Below are positions 52,001-60,428 of a stretch of DNA of 64,000 bases, piece by piece. Location: positions 13,107,730 through 13,171,729 of the forward strand of contig NC_134456.1 of NCBI RefSeq assembly GCF_047948215.1. Direction: 5' to 3'. Below the pieces are notes generated by a model. That model made no database searches, was not told where the DNA came from, and saw only the letters and a program-made list of their open reading frames with translations. The translations under genes and the position numbers were made by a program. Positions within the stretch are counted from its first letter, which is position 1. Every line of letters starts with the position of its first letter. The DNA comes from Lycorma delicatula. Taxonomy: Eukaryota > Arthropoda > Insecta > Hemiptera > Fulgoridae.

Positions 52001-52112
52001 TCGTGTAGTATTAGGAAGTTCAGATTTTTCAGTTAGAAATTATTCATACGTTTCAAATTATGATCCTTCCATGAAGACATTTAATTTAACAAACGATGAT
52101 TACATTTATAAG
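36968..52112 (+). CDS. GBA: Lysosomal glucosylceramidase (GBA), 5' part of gene, exons 1-4
   Basis: Glucosylceramidase (GH30) hydrolyses glucosylceramide to glucose and ceramide in the lysosome. Four exons join in consistent phase: 36968-37007, 40988-41194, 42716-42845 and 51962-52112, giving 176 residues of the usual ~500. They encode a signal peptide, the N-terminal disulfide region (PCNKV, CVCNSTYCDT), the conserved FQTIRGFGGAFSDSFGAALN and the following KSFFSGDGIEYTICRV with SSDFSVRNYSY. This order matches the human and insect enzymes. The catalytic glutamates lie in exons beyond the window. Introns of roughly 4.0, 1.5 and 9.1 kb contain mobile DNA, and the next intron, at least 11.9 kb, contains the Polinton. 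No lesion is seen in the coding exons. Confidence 0.85.
37010..40987 (+). other. GBA intron 1
   Basis: AT-rich filler, plus a copy of the ACTTCCTTGTACG-ended repeat at 37791-38911. A short open piece near 40738-40770 followed by GTAAGT resembles an exon but lacks a signal peptide and is not needed. Confidence 0.5.
37791..38911 (-). repeat. Mobile repeat with ACTTCCTTGTACG ends, second copy
   Basis: It begins TTTTTACTTCCTTGTACGGA and ends with AAGAAGTCATGTGGTGTACA, the mirror image of the copy at 10041-10733. The internal tRNA-like piece (GGATCTATAAGAGGAAGCC, then AGTTCAAATCAGAT) is present in sense orientation. Confidence 0.55.
40988..41194 (+). CDS. GBA: GBA exon 2
   Basis: The acceptor is TTTGTTTCAG and the donor is G|GTGAAT. 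It encodes LCNGDDIPCNKVKTEHGYIC, VCNSTYCDTISTPKKLP and FHFYFTSDHSPGFNHETGHF. The pattern CVCNSTYCD is the N-terminal cysteine signature of glucosylceramidase (CVCNATYCD in mammals). NST and the preceding cysteines suggest a glycosylation site and disulfides. Enters in phase 1 and leaves in phase 1. Confidence 0.85.
41666..42177. mobile_element. MITE with long terminal inverted repeats, in GBA intron 2
   Basis: A 512-base element flanked by TA. The termini are inverted repeats of about 130 bases with few mismatches, beginning CAGA-TGTTTCTAAAACGGTGGG and continuing through AAACCAAACAAAAAATATCC. There is no coding capacity. The TA flanks and the starting motif fit a Tc1/mariner-related MITE. Confidence 0.85.
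42716..42845 (+). CDS. GBA: GBA exon 3
   Basis: The acceptor is CTGTTTCAG and the donor is AA|GTTAGT. The two first bases complete an aspartate codon with the last base of exon 2, giving DTKYYEVNISNTFQTIRGFG then GAFSDSFGAALNALSYNTQE. FQTIRGFGGAFSDS is the start of the catalytic TIM barrel (VKGFGGAMTDAA in human). Leaves in phase 2. Confidence 0.88.
42850..44100. other. AT-rich intronic sequence
   Basis: Part of GBA intron 3. No repeat or gene was recognised here. Confidence 0.5.
44340..44960 (-). mobile_element. 5' fragment of the 12-16 kb retrotransposon family
   Basis: On the minus strand it aligns with the 5' UTR at 12140-12680. Shared blocks include ATCGCAGAA-C-GGACA-AGTCCCTTG, GTTCCCCTTCAG-CCGT and GTCCTTTCGGTG. 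Nothing of the RT is present, so this is the 5' end only, the reverse of the usual 5' truncation. Confidence 0.6.
45205..45885 (+). mobile_element. Mariner transposase remnant
   Basis: The plus strand reads DETWIHHFQPKSNCQNMEWK, KFKIYAQPVKVTLTVFWDHK and TINSEYYCEM near 45211-45420, which is the first catalytic D region of mariner transposases. A deletion and stops follow. It then resumes with a C-terminal piece ending near 45880 (RKLTETWKKWPRCNG matches the KLPERWEKCI-NGDY ending). The second and third catalytic regions are missing or scrambled. Dead element in GBA intron 3. Confidence 0.75.
45890..46485. other. AT-rich intronic sequence
   Basis: Nothing recognised. Confidence 0.5.
46488..46765 (-). 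repeat. tRNA-derived SINE (family 1), near-complete
   Basis: The body and tRNA-like head are both present: TCGACCATTCTTGAGATATG, AACCCAACCACCATAAAACA, antisense B box TAGGATTTGAACTATAGAAC and antisense A box AACCACTAGACCACC. Confidence 0.75.
47020..48720 (-). mobile_element. Degenerate R1-like retrotransposon with internal direct repeat
   Basis: Minus-strand translation near 48440-48230 gives VILYTASVWAYW, then YSSVSRELILDTVDVKPIHI. This matches the conserved post-RT region (LYAAPVWA, then YRTVS, then G--P) of R1/Jockey-type elements. Near 47985-47870 there is a broken piece, PKCEDESTRIVRELAR. A GC-richer segment occurs twice in direct orientation, at 47020-47250 and 48455-48710 (both with CCGGAGATCGTATTT and AATGCCACGGATGCAAATGC-like text). 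This may reflect tandem or nested insertion. Confidence 0.55.
48721..49735. other. Intronic sequence with a palindrome
   Basis: Mostly unassigned. A 28-32 base inverted repeat at 49011-49042 (GTAAGTTTAAATT and its complement, four-base centre) is the only structure seen. Short open frames here have no recognisable features. Confidence 0.45.
49740..49905 (+). mobile_element. Reverse transcriptase remnant
   Basis: The plus strand reads RIGVPKFDIAQWLFLGPLLF, ILYI, and further on YVDDIFTLME. These correspond to the GVPQGS-LGPLLF and YADDI motifs of non-LTR RTs, with a deletion between. Too short to classify. Confidence 0.6.
50600..51145 (+). mobile_element. hAT transposon remnant (C-terminal dimerisation region and 3' end)
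   Basis: Near 50625-50790 the plus strand reads YLSEHGFSAVVTLLTKKRNQ then GDLRLFLSKFKLDINELIKV. This is the C-terminal region of hAT transposases of the ZBED5/SCAND3 type (C-KGFS, then TKKRNRL, then LRL-LS--KPDI). The GGTGGTGAGTGAAAAGTTTG block near 51110-51145 resembles the usual hAT 3' terminus. The catalytic core is absent. Confidence 0.7.
51150..51960. other. AT-rich intronic sequence before GBA exon 4
   Basis: Nothing recognised except a polypyrimidine tract leading into the acceptor at 51961. Confidence 0.5.
51962..52112 (+). CDS. GBA: GBA exon 4
   Basis: The acceptor is CGACTTTTCAG and the donor is AAG|GTATGT. The first base completes the lysine codon left by exon 3, giving KSFFSGDGIEYTICRVVLGS, SDFSVRNYSYVSNYDPSMKT and FNLTNDDYIYK. 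It aligns with [20 protein letters not shown] and CDFSIRTYTY of the human enzyme. Leaves in phase 0. No following exon was found before the window ends. Confidence 0.88.
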
Positions 52113-52314
52113 GTATGTTCATTAATTTATTTTAATTTTTTTTATAACTATTTAATTACCGTTTAATTTATATCTATCTAAATGTCAATTATTAACGACA
52201 TACCAACTAAATAAAACAGATTTAGCTACTTTTTTTTGTGTTAAACATTTTGAGAAAGGAATAGAGTAAAGTATTTTTATTTTACTATCAACTATTGTTA
52301 ATATTTTTTCCCAA

Positions 52315-52700
52315 GACCACTAAGGATGGTCTAGCAGTTGCGCATCCTCAGTTGTTGCCTGGCCTCTAACCTCCTGAGACCCCACAGGATCCGGCGATGC
52401 CGTGCCCTGCGGGGGTCGCTCACCCAGTAAGCCGGGACTCGGTCTTTTCTTTGTACCATCCCTCAAACCAGTCCCCCTCCAAGGAGGGGATCTAGCCGGG
52501 TCTCTGGTCTTTTCACTTTTCCCCCAAAATCAAGGGGTCCCCGGTAACTCATCGAGAGCAGCCCACCTCAGCAAACCACCCTCTCATGAACAGGGCTGGT
52601 CATGTATTTCCCTATTTCCAGTGTCAGTCCCCATCCCAACCCATAGCGTCTTTCTGGTTACCATAGAGGCTTCTTATCCCGTTCATGTTCTACTTTAAGC
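52315..52700 (-). mobile_element. 3' UTR fragment of the R1-like family
   Basis: GC-rich antisense segment sharing AAGACCGAGTCCCGG, GGCATCGCCGGA and TTAGAGGCCAGGCAAC-type blocks with the 3' UTR at 5990-6445 and the nested fragment at 15322-15681. The 98-residue plus-strand frame over it is not a gene. Confidence 0.6.
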
Positions 52701-52858
52701 ATGTACTGCAGCGTGTCTTCCAGATGCAATTGACTTATCCCAAATGAGTGCCTAATCTCGTCCCATCTATTATATCGAGTGCTCTACCGAGTCAATTTCG
52801 TTACACTATTGGCAGTAGTAGTACGGAAATAGGGGTACGGTCGCCAATTGTGACGTCT

Positions 52859-53685
52859 TTTTTTTTTTTAGGGCGGAAAACGATTGGTCGTTATCATCGC
52901 CCGGAAAATAAATAAAAGTAATTAAAACTTAAAACTATTATCACAGGAAGCAAAATCCGGAATGGGTGTAAAAGGCCCATTCTCGGATAACAAAAACACT
53001 AACATGTAACTTAAAACTACGTTAAAAACTATAATATTAAAACTAAATAAAACTTAAAACTAAAAAAAAGAGATAAAACTTACAACTAATATCACAAAAA
53101 TCTTACAACTAATATCACAGACGAATTTAAAAAACATAAAAAAAAAACAAAATATGAATATATATATAAAAAAAAATTCCGATAGGGAGTGTAAAGGGCT
53201 CGCTACTCGGATAACAAAAACAATATATAGGACTAGAGTAATTAAATTTTTTGTATTAACCCTATACTACGCAAAAACAGAAACATCCGGTTTAAAACCT
53301 CTTTATCATTACACAAGATACCACAGATGTTTCTGGGTAGTTTAAATTTACGACGCAATGCCGCATAACATATGCAGTCCACGAGTATGTGGCGCACAGT
53401 CACGGGCAGTTGCATCGTGCGCATAGAGGTGCTTGTCCTCTTGTAAACAGGTACTCGTGTGTGACCCTCGTGTGTCCTATCCGCAATCGACAGAGAACTA
53501 CTTCCTCACGCCGGGGTTTTCTGTATGAGAAGTCCCATGGTAACACAGAATCTTTAATTTGACGGAGTTTATGATCAACGGTAGCCGTCCAGTCACCTTG
53601 CCACCTTGCTCTTAGTAATTGTTTTACATAGTTAATGAAATCAGAAGTAGCAACTCGGGTGGTGAAAGGAGGCAGGCTACATGCT
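52859..53685 (-). mobile_element. 3' fragment of a non-LTR retrotransposon (C-terminal zinc-binding region)
   Basis: On the minus strand the frames read LRQIKDSVLPWDFSYRKPRR, EEVVLCRLRIGHTRVTHEYL and APLCARCNC, with VTVRHILVDCICYAALRRKF following after a shift near 53415. This EVVLCRLRIGHT-THxYL, then C-C-pLTV-HIL--C, arrangement is the C-terminus after the RNase H domain of I/Jockey-type elements. Poly(A) is at 52859-52870. It lies between two similar flanks that both carry AAATAGGGGTACGG. Confidence 0.7.
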
Positions 53686-53900
53686 TCAGTAGTACTAAAA
53701 TAGGGGTACGGCGTCAAAAATGACGTCATTCCAAGATATCGGCTGTCCGCCATCTTGGATTCAAGATAACCGTGGTCGGCCATCTTGGATTGTGACGTCA
53801 TTGACGCCGGAGCCCCGTCAGTGTTGCCAACTTGATTTATTTTGTGTCGACAGCGAGTCAGTGTTGCCAATTTGATTTGTTTTGTGATGACATGTTTATA
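53686..53900. repeat. Probable left terminal region of the Polinton with repeated motifs
   Basis: Two palindromic TGACGTCA sites (about 53720 and 53792) resemble ATF/CRE elements. Two GCCATCTTGGAT copies (about 53750 and 53779) resemble YY1 sites. A direct repeat CAGTGTTGCCAACTTGATTT occurs twice, 39 bases apart (about 53819 and 53858). Terminal-repeat status cannot be proved without the other end. Confidence 0.5.
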
Positions 53901-53999
53901 TATTGAAGTAATATTTCAAAGGTTGGTATCACTGTTGTGTGGCGGTCGGTTTGAATTAAATAAATAAATAATATTTAAAGTGAAAAAAAATTCGGTCGG

Positions 54000-54080
54000 C
54001 AAGAGGACTCGAACCCGGTCATGACGGGACGCAACCGACTGACGCCTTAAATCAATCGGCAGCAGTGACTCCCTGATGTA
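54000..54080 (-). repeat. tRNA-like sequence (SINE head or tRNA relic)
   Basis: On the minus strand, GGCGTCAGTCGGTTGCGTC (A-box-like) and GACCGGGTTCGAGTCCTCTT (perfect B box) are followed by a T-rich run. The 5' and 3' ends do not form an acceptor stem, so it is not called as a functional tRNA. Confidence 0.45.
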
Positions 54081-54589
54081 ATGAGTGAAAAATGTTCTAC
54101 ATAAGCTGTGAATTTTAACGTCACATCAGTCTGTACAGACACACACACACACACACACACACACAAGTGAATAAAAAAAAATAGACGTACCTCGAGGATG
54201 ATCCTGGTCGTCCAGGCGATGAAGTCGGGAGGCGTTACCGCAAAGGAGAGAGGTTCTCGTCGTAGATCGTGCACCGGAAGGCGGTGGCAGCGGTGTCTGC
54301 TGCGCGTGTGTTTGCGTGCGTGCGTCAGCGGAGTGACGCAAGGTGTTTACCGTGCGAGATGCGGCGCTCGACTGAAGAATTGTGGGACCGACGTGGTCTA
54401 AAGTTGTCCGATTAACCAATCGCAGCGTTGGAATTCGAATCGGCGCATGCGCACTAGCCGTTAGTGCGTACGTGCGAACTCGAACGTCGTCTCTAATAAG
54501 AGAGGATGCGATAAAGAAATTTTTTTTATTGTTATCGGGTCACTAATACAAAAGTGACTTGAGTTGTTGTAACCGGTTAAATCCGATTA

Positions 54590-55113
54590 TGTTTGTATAT
54601 AAGTGAAAAAATTTGTGTGATTTCATCATTCGCAATCTATTATTGAAAGTGAATACATCGATCGCAGAGAGAATATTTGATTTCATCATTCGCAATCTGT
54701 TATTAAAAGTGAATACATCGATCGGAGAGAGATCATTATATTTTCATCTTAATTAGCAAGGTAAGTTTTACTTTAATTATTGAAAAAAAATAAATACTAA
54801 TGGAACAGTATGGTATTATCAAATAACTTTCAATCAAATCAAATCAAATAAATTATTTAATTAAATTTAAAAAAATAAATACGATAAAAAATACTTTATA
54901 AATTAAAAAAAAATACTTTTAAACAATTAAAATAAATACAATAAAAAATACTTTTAAACAATTAAAATAAATACAATAAAAAATACTTTTAAACAATTGA
55001 AATAAATAATATATATAATGAAAAAAAAATGTCTTCTTCTTCTTCTTCTGTTATTCACTGAAACACACAAAAAAAAACAATGTTACGATATATGTTATTT
55101 TAATTTGTTCCAG
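54590..55113 (+). promoter_or_regulatory. Putative leader promoter and first intron of PolB transcript
   Basis: A TATATAAG box at about 54595-54602 is followed by a roughly 60-base sequence present twice in tandem (54627-54745; both contain GATTTCATCATTCGCAATCT and GTGAATACATCGATCG). A strong donor AAG|GTAAGT stands at 54760/54761, and an acceptor TTTGTTCCAG at 55113 precedes an ATG. The intron contains an A-rich tandem array (about 54927-55013, unit about 36 bases) and CTT repeats. Confidence 0.5.
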
Positions 55114-55126
55114 ATATTACAAAAAA

Positions 55127-55300
55127 ATGGTATCACCGGTAGTTATCCATGCAATAAATAACAACGTCATCCGTCTTCGATGGGACCTGTCTGTTTTTGA
55201 GGAATTATACCTTCATTCAACCCTTTTGCGGTATCAGACCAACATCCTGAATCGTTTGCAGAAGGCAGACGCATTGATGGCAACACAAAATGGTAATTAA
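55127..55300 (+). CDS. Short leader reading frame before PolB
   Basis: A 57-residue frame beginning MVSPVVIHAINNNVIRLRWD and containing LHSTLLRYQTNILNRLQ. It follows a good splice acceptor. A donor-like G|GTAATT lies at its end and an acceptor TTTCTACAG before the PolB frame at 55417, but joining them leaves the frames one base out. It may be the decayed N-terminus of PolB or an independent small protein. No domain was recognised. Confidence 0.4.
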   Translation: MVSPVVIHAINNNVIRLRWDLSVFEELYLHSTLLRYQTNILNRLQKADALMATQNGN

Positions 55301-55417
55301 AAAAAAACGTTAATATTTTTTTGTAAATGTACTGTTTTTATCTTTTTTTGTAAATGTACTGTTTAAATCTTTTTTTAAAGTAGTCAATATGTACTAAAAT
55401 TATTCTGTTTCTACAGG

Positions 55418-58400
55418 TACGTTGCTGTAAATGTTGAGTTGATGAAACAGACACATCTCGAAGACGGAATAGAAACAACATTCACAAATTTGTACTTGCA
55501 TGGAAAAACCAGAACGGTGATAAATTTGGACGATAACACCGACGTTGTTGAAGAATCGTGGTTAGAATCTGTAGAGAAAATTATAGAGGTATTAACCAAA
55601 TTCATAAACAACGGCAGCGGGTGGGTAATGAGTAAAATAATTTATATTGATTTAAACATTATCCGTTACCGCCCGCTGCACGGTGCCTCTAGTTCATTTA
55701 TAAAAACACCACAAAAACTTGTAAAAAGAGCGGCAATAGTTAATGTAAAAAATCCGCATGATGAAAAATGTTTCCTATGGTCCGTACTAGCATACCTGCA
55801 TGACCAACCAGGTCGTAACTATCGTCAGAGTTGAAATGCACGCTTTGAACATGAAATTAACATGAACGGGATATCATATCCAGTAAAGGTAAAAGACATT
55901 GATCGCTTCGAGGTGTTGAACCCCACAATAAGCATCAATGTCTACGGCTATGAGGAAGATAACGATCGCGTGTACCCGGTGCGTGTTACCGAAAACCGCG
56001 ATCGTACCCACTGCATACACCTATTGCTGCTTGCAGGGGAGACAAGAGATAAATTCCATTATTGCCTTATAAATACCAAACCTGGTATGAACGGGCTATC
56101 TCGTCTCCTTTCGGGTCTAACAAAGAGTCGATGCAGCAGTCAATATTGTCCGTATTGTCTGCACCGTTTCAGTTCATCAGACCCACTTGTCGCTACACAA
56201 AAACTAAACCAACATTTGATCGAGTGTAAGCGACACTGTGCACAAAGGATAAGAGTACCCAATCCCGCTAAAGAAAAGGAATGCGTGATGAAGTTTAGGG
56301 ACTACTCGTCCACACTACGCGTTCCGTATACGGTGTATGCAGACCTTGAATCATTTGTACATCCGATGGACACTGCCACCCCTAAACCAAACACTAGTTT
56401 TACCGATAAGGTAGCCCATCATCATCTTCCATCCGGTTACGCTTATATAATCGTCGACGAGGAAGGGAAGATTTGTGAAAATCCTGTAGTGTATCGAGCG
56501 AGAACCGATGGTGAAAATATCGTTGAAAAGATGCTGGATGAATTGCTCGGTCACGCCGATAGATTGCACCAAATTATGATCACCGAAAAACCGATGGTGA
56601 TGACTCCCGAAGACACTGAAACATTTCAAAGGGCTACCGAGTGTTTTCTTTGTCATTGTGAGTGGACCGATGACCGTGTACGTCATCACTCGCATACCAC
56701 AGGACGGTTTCTCGGTGCATGTCCTAACGAGTGCAATTTAAATTGTAAGCGCACCGAGCATATTCCACTATTTTTTCATAACCTCCGCGGTTACGATAGC
56801 CATCATATAGTTCAAGCTTAGGGAAAATATAAGGACGATGTAAAAATAAACTGTATCGCCAACACGTCCGAGCGATTACAGTCACTGTCCGTCGGTCCGT
56901 TGAGGTTCTTGGACTCTTTACAATTTCTTTCGTGTCGCTCGAAAAACTTGTGGAAAATCTAGTAAAAGATTGTCAGGACAAAGACACCGTATTTAAACGT
57001 CTCACAAACTGTTACCCGCTACCCGAGAAAAAGAGATTGTTTAATCCGTAAAGGCGTTTACCCGTACGAGTACATGACCCATATAAACAAGTTTTTCGAA
57101 ACCCAACTTCCACCACAGACGGCATTTTACAGTTCGCTAAGAAGAGAGAACATAACGGAGGATGATTACGTCCACGCTCAAAACGTGTGGAAAACGTTTG
57201 ACTGCAATACGTTAGGCGATTACCACGATCTTTATCTTCTTAGCGACGTATTATTGTTGGCAGACGTCTTTGAAAACTTTCGAAGTACGTCTATGCAATA
57301 TTACGGTTTGGACCCCTGTCACTTTTACTCCACCCCACATTTCACGTGGAATGCCATGTTAAAATTTACCCAACAAAAATTGGAACTGTTGACCGACATA
57401 GATATGCATCTGTTTGTCGAAAAAGGTACACGAGGCGGTGTAGCCATGATTTCAACCAGACACGCCAAGGCGAACAATCCAAACATTCCAGATCAGTATG
57501 ACCCATCCAAACCCACATCCTAAGTTCAATATTACGATTGCAACAACCTTTACGGAACAGCCATGGTTGAGCCCTTACCACACGCTAAATTTAGGTGTTG
57601 AGTACTGAAGAGATTGACAATCTCGATATTAACAGCGTTGACGATCGTGGTGAAAAGGGCTACATCTTTGAAGTGGATCTTGAGTATCCACAAGGATTGC
57701 ACGATCGTCACAAGGATTACCCTCTCGCACCAGAACGGTAGGTACCAACCGATGATATGTTGTCCCCCTATTTGAAGGACATAAAGAGATGTCCCGTAAA
57801 GAAATTAATGGCAACATTGTACGACAAACAAAAATACGTTTTACATTACAGAAACCTAAAGTTGTATACTCGACTAGGACTGAAAATGAAAAACGTTCAC
57901 AGAGTTCTGGAATTCTCCCAATCGCCTTGGTTGAAACCGTACATCGACTTCAATACTGAAAAGCGTGCACAAGCACGAAACAGTTTTGAAAACGACTTTT
58001 TTAAGTTGATGAACAACGCGGTGTACGGCAAGTTCTTGGAAAACGTACGAAACAGAATAGACTTTTAACTGGTTACTAACGAACGTAAATTGGATAAGGT
58101 GATTGCAAAACCGAGAGTTAAGGCTTGGTACATCTATAACAAGGATGAAGTTGGGGTAAGTCTGAAGAAAACGGAGATATTTCTCAATCGTCCGATCTAC
58201 ATCGGATTTACTGTATTGGACATTAGCAAAATGATCATGTACGAATTCCACTATGACTACATGGTAGAAAAGTACGGTCATAATATAAATCTTCTAATGA
58301 CCTATACGGAAAGTCTGATGTATCATATCGTGACCGATAACGTTTACGACGATATTCTTCACGATATCGATCGTTTCGATACTTCAGATTACCCTCGCGA

Positions 58401-58929
58401 TCACGCATGTTTTAGTAATACCAATAAGAAACGACTTGGTAAATTCAAAGACGAAATGAATGGAAAAGCTAATCGTGAATTTGTCGGACTTCGTGCTAAG
58501 ATGTATAGCATTCTCGAATTCGACAAGAAAGAGAAGAATGTAGCAAAGGGTATTCCTAGAGTATCCATTGCAAAGGATCTTAGACACGATCTGTACAAAA
58601 AAAGTCTTTTTAATGATTCCGTTACGTATACAAGCGCGTACGGAATCATAAGCACTTTGCACAAAATATTTTCCATTAACAAGTCAAAGAAATCGCTTTC
58701 ACCTTACGACGATAAACGTTACATATTAGAAAATAAAATCAACACAGTTCCATACGGACATCACAGTATAAACAAAAAGAAACGTAAAATCCCACCCAAC
58801 AATGATGACAACACTCCGCAAAAGAGACCAAGAACCGTAAACGAAGTGCTCATAGCCCACGGTCATGACTATTGTAGTCCAAGAACCGTAAACGAAACCC
58901 TAGTAGCTCAGGACCATGACTATTGTTAA
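55418..58929 (+). pseudogene. polB: Polinton/adintovirus-type DNA polymerase B, broken
   Basis: Family B polymerase that replicates the element, presumably protein-primed. About 1,170 codons, near full length. In order: an N-terminal region (IIRYRPLHGASSSF, NPHDEKCFLWSVLAYLHD), a zinc-binding block (CPYCLHRF to LIEC), Exo I YADLESF (~56335), Exo II FHNLRGYDSHH (~56775), Exo III YLLSDVLLLADVF (~57235), motif A YYDCNNLYG (~57530) and motif B KLMNNAVYGKF (~58003). Motif C is damaged: both aspartates of DTDS are replaced (Y at 58303, E at 58309). In-frame stops occur at 55832, 56819, 57521, about 57738 and 58066; frame changes occur near 56945, 57048 and 57595. The C-terminus has a basic stretch KKRKIPPNND and a 17-residue tandem repeat. 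AATAAA follows at 58973. Confidence 0.9.
58828..58929 (+). repeat. 51-base tandem duplication at the PolB C-terminus
   Basis: Two units encode PRTVNEVLIAHGHDYC and PRTVNETLVAQDHDYC back to back, ending at the stop codon. Confidence 0.85.
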
Positions 58930-59094
58930 TTTTTTTTTATCATGCGGATATATATTGCCTTTCTTTTATTTAAAATAAAACCATAATGTAATAAATTATT
59001 GTAAGTGAAAAAAAAATTATAAGTAAAAAAAAAATGAAATAAAGTATATATCTAATAATATAAATGACTTTTTTTAAAATTATATTTACTTACA
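58930..59094. other. A/T-rich intergenic 3' region between convergent genes
   Basis: PolB and the RING gene end here head-on. An AATAAA for PolB lies at 58973-58978. Confidence 0.6.
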
Positions 59095-59909
59095 TCAATT
59101 ACTGTCGTCGTCTCCCTTTCTAATCCGATGGTATCCACACATATCTCGTCGACAGATGGGATAATTCCTGCTATATCTTGCTAATTTTCTTACACAGTCT
59201 TCGCAGTATCGATGACCGCAACCCGACAACTCAACAGTAACTGATTATGTTAAACAGATCGGACATCTGTCGGTTGTCGGGTTACCATCTTCGACCTCAA
59301 AAGACTGGCTTGAATTATTAGCGTCAACCTGTTGTAGAATTCTACTTACAGTTCTACAATAAGGTCGACGTGGTGTCGAATTACCATCCACGTCTGTGAC
59401 CTCCGGTCGACGACACACCCGAACACGCCGACGTTGACATTGATGTGCACGACGAACACGATGACTGATACTACTGCTACTCTGACCACTATCGCCATCG
59501 ATAATTACGTGTATTATTTGCAGTTCATTATCTGGTAATGGCGATTGTAGTGGTTGATTGTCAATGTTATTGCGGATGTTGTCGTCGTTGGTGGTCGGAT
59601 TGAAATTGTTGTGGACCCATCGGATTCTGCCTCTTCCTCTGGATGGTTAGATGGTGACAGTGATGATGGTGGTGGTGGAGCATCGTGGTTGAAACGAGCA
59701 ACTAATTTCATTGCCCGTCGTCTCGCTCTCAATATCCCATTCGTCAAGTCATTCGACGCGTGTTCGACATCATTGTGATCATAAATATTTCTCAATATGC
59801 GGTCTTTAATCACAAGTACGTCTTGAAAGGCGCTCATCAACTCATCAATTTCGTGCTGTACCGTATAATAAGCCATTGTGAACAATTCTTCAATACGTAA
59901 TGTTGACAT
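59095..59909 (-). pseudogene. RING-finger protein of the Polinton, broken
   Basis: The frame starts at the ATG at 59909 (MSTLRIEELFTMAYYTVQHE), about 30 bases below a TATATAAG box, and has an Asp/Pro/Ser-rich middle (APPPPSSLSPSNHPEEEAES). The frame changes between about 59690 and 59530. The basic and acidic linker then leads to a C-terminal C3HC4 RING: CPIC at 59265-59254, CGHRYCEDC at about 59220-59190, and PIC-RRD near 59155. A TAA at 59247-59245 breaks it. The seventh zinc ligand is tyrosine (NYPIC where CPxC is expected). RING proteins are usually E3 ubiquitin ligases; in DNA viruses they often target host defence or apoptosis factors. Role here is inferred. Confidence 0.65.
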
Positions 59910-59959
59910 GTAAAATGTTGAAGTCAGAATGATACTTATATAAATATACACAAAAAGAA

Positions 59960-60350
59960 ATATTAAGTAAACTGCAATCTTATCAATTTAGTTTATGTAC
60001 TGTTTTTAATTGCAGTGTCAGCGATAACAAGTACGCGGTTACCAATTAATTTAAAAAAAAAAGAAATAAGTAAACTGCAATCTTATCAATTTCGTTTATG
60101 TACTGTTTTTAATTTTATTAAAATACAATTTTAACTGCAGTGTGAGCGTAACTACTATGCGGTTTTGATAAAACTTCTTATAACAAATAAATATAATTAT
60201 TAAATAAATTAAATTTTATGTAACTTATCAGGGGAAGTTGCATTCAGATAAAAAAATAAATGGAAAATAAAATAAATTGCATACGATAATTTAATCGCGG
60301 TTATAAATTTTATTTTCGGAAATTGCATTCAGATAAAAAAGTATTGGAAA
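59960..60350. promoter_or_regulatory. Divergent promoter region with two direct repeat pairs
   Basis: It lies between the RING gene (-) and the BIR gene (+). AAGTAAACTGCAATCTTATC followed by GTTTATGTACTGTTTTTAAT occurs at about 59965 and 60065, each followed by GCAGTGT-AGCG. GCATTCAGATAAAAAA occurs at about 60240 and 60324. The repeats could be shared promoter elements or an origin; the sequence alone does not decide. Confidence 0.45.
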
Positions 60351-60428
60351 ATAAAACAAGTTAATTTTTTAAGAGATAAAAAATATTATTCGAAACTTTA
60401 TTCATTCTTGCGTTAACACTCAATCATA

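Noticed and set aside
52402..52698. 98-residue plus-strand frame
   Set aside because: It is antisense to an R1-like 3' UTR fragment.
53400..53870. 156-residue minus-strand gene
   Set aside because: It is read-through from the Polinton terminal region into a retrotransposon fragment; the two parts are unrelated.
54137..54166. CRISPR-like or regulatory repeat
   Set aside because: It is a plain CA microsatellite; the GT run at 35857-35886 and the TA run at 26613 are likewise simple repeats.
55127..55440. Confident spliced N-terminus for PolB
   Set aside because: The splice sites look good, but joining them leaves the frames one base apart, so it is listed only as a possible leader.
59514..59778. 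Plus-strand gene opposite the RING protein
   Set aside because: The 74-residue frame is a shadow of the minus-strand Pro/Ser/Thr-rich region.
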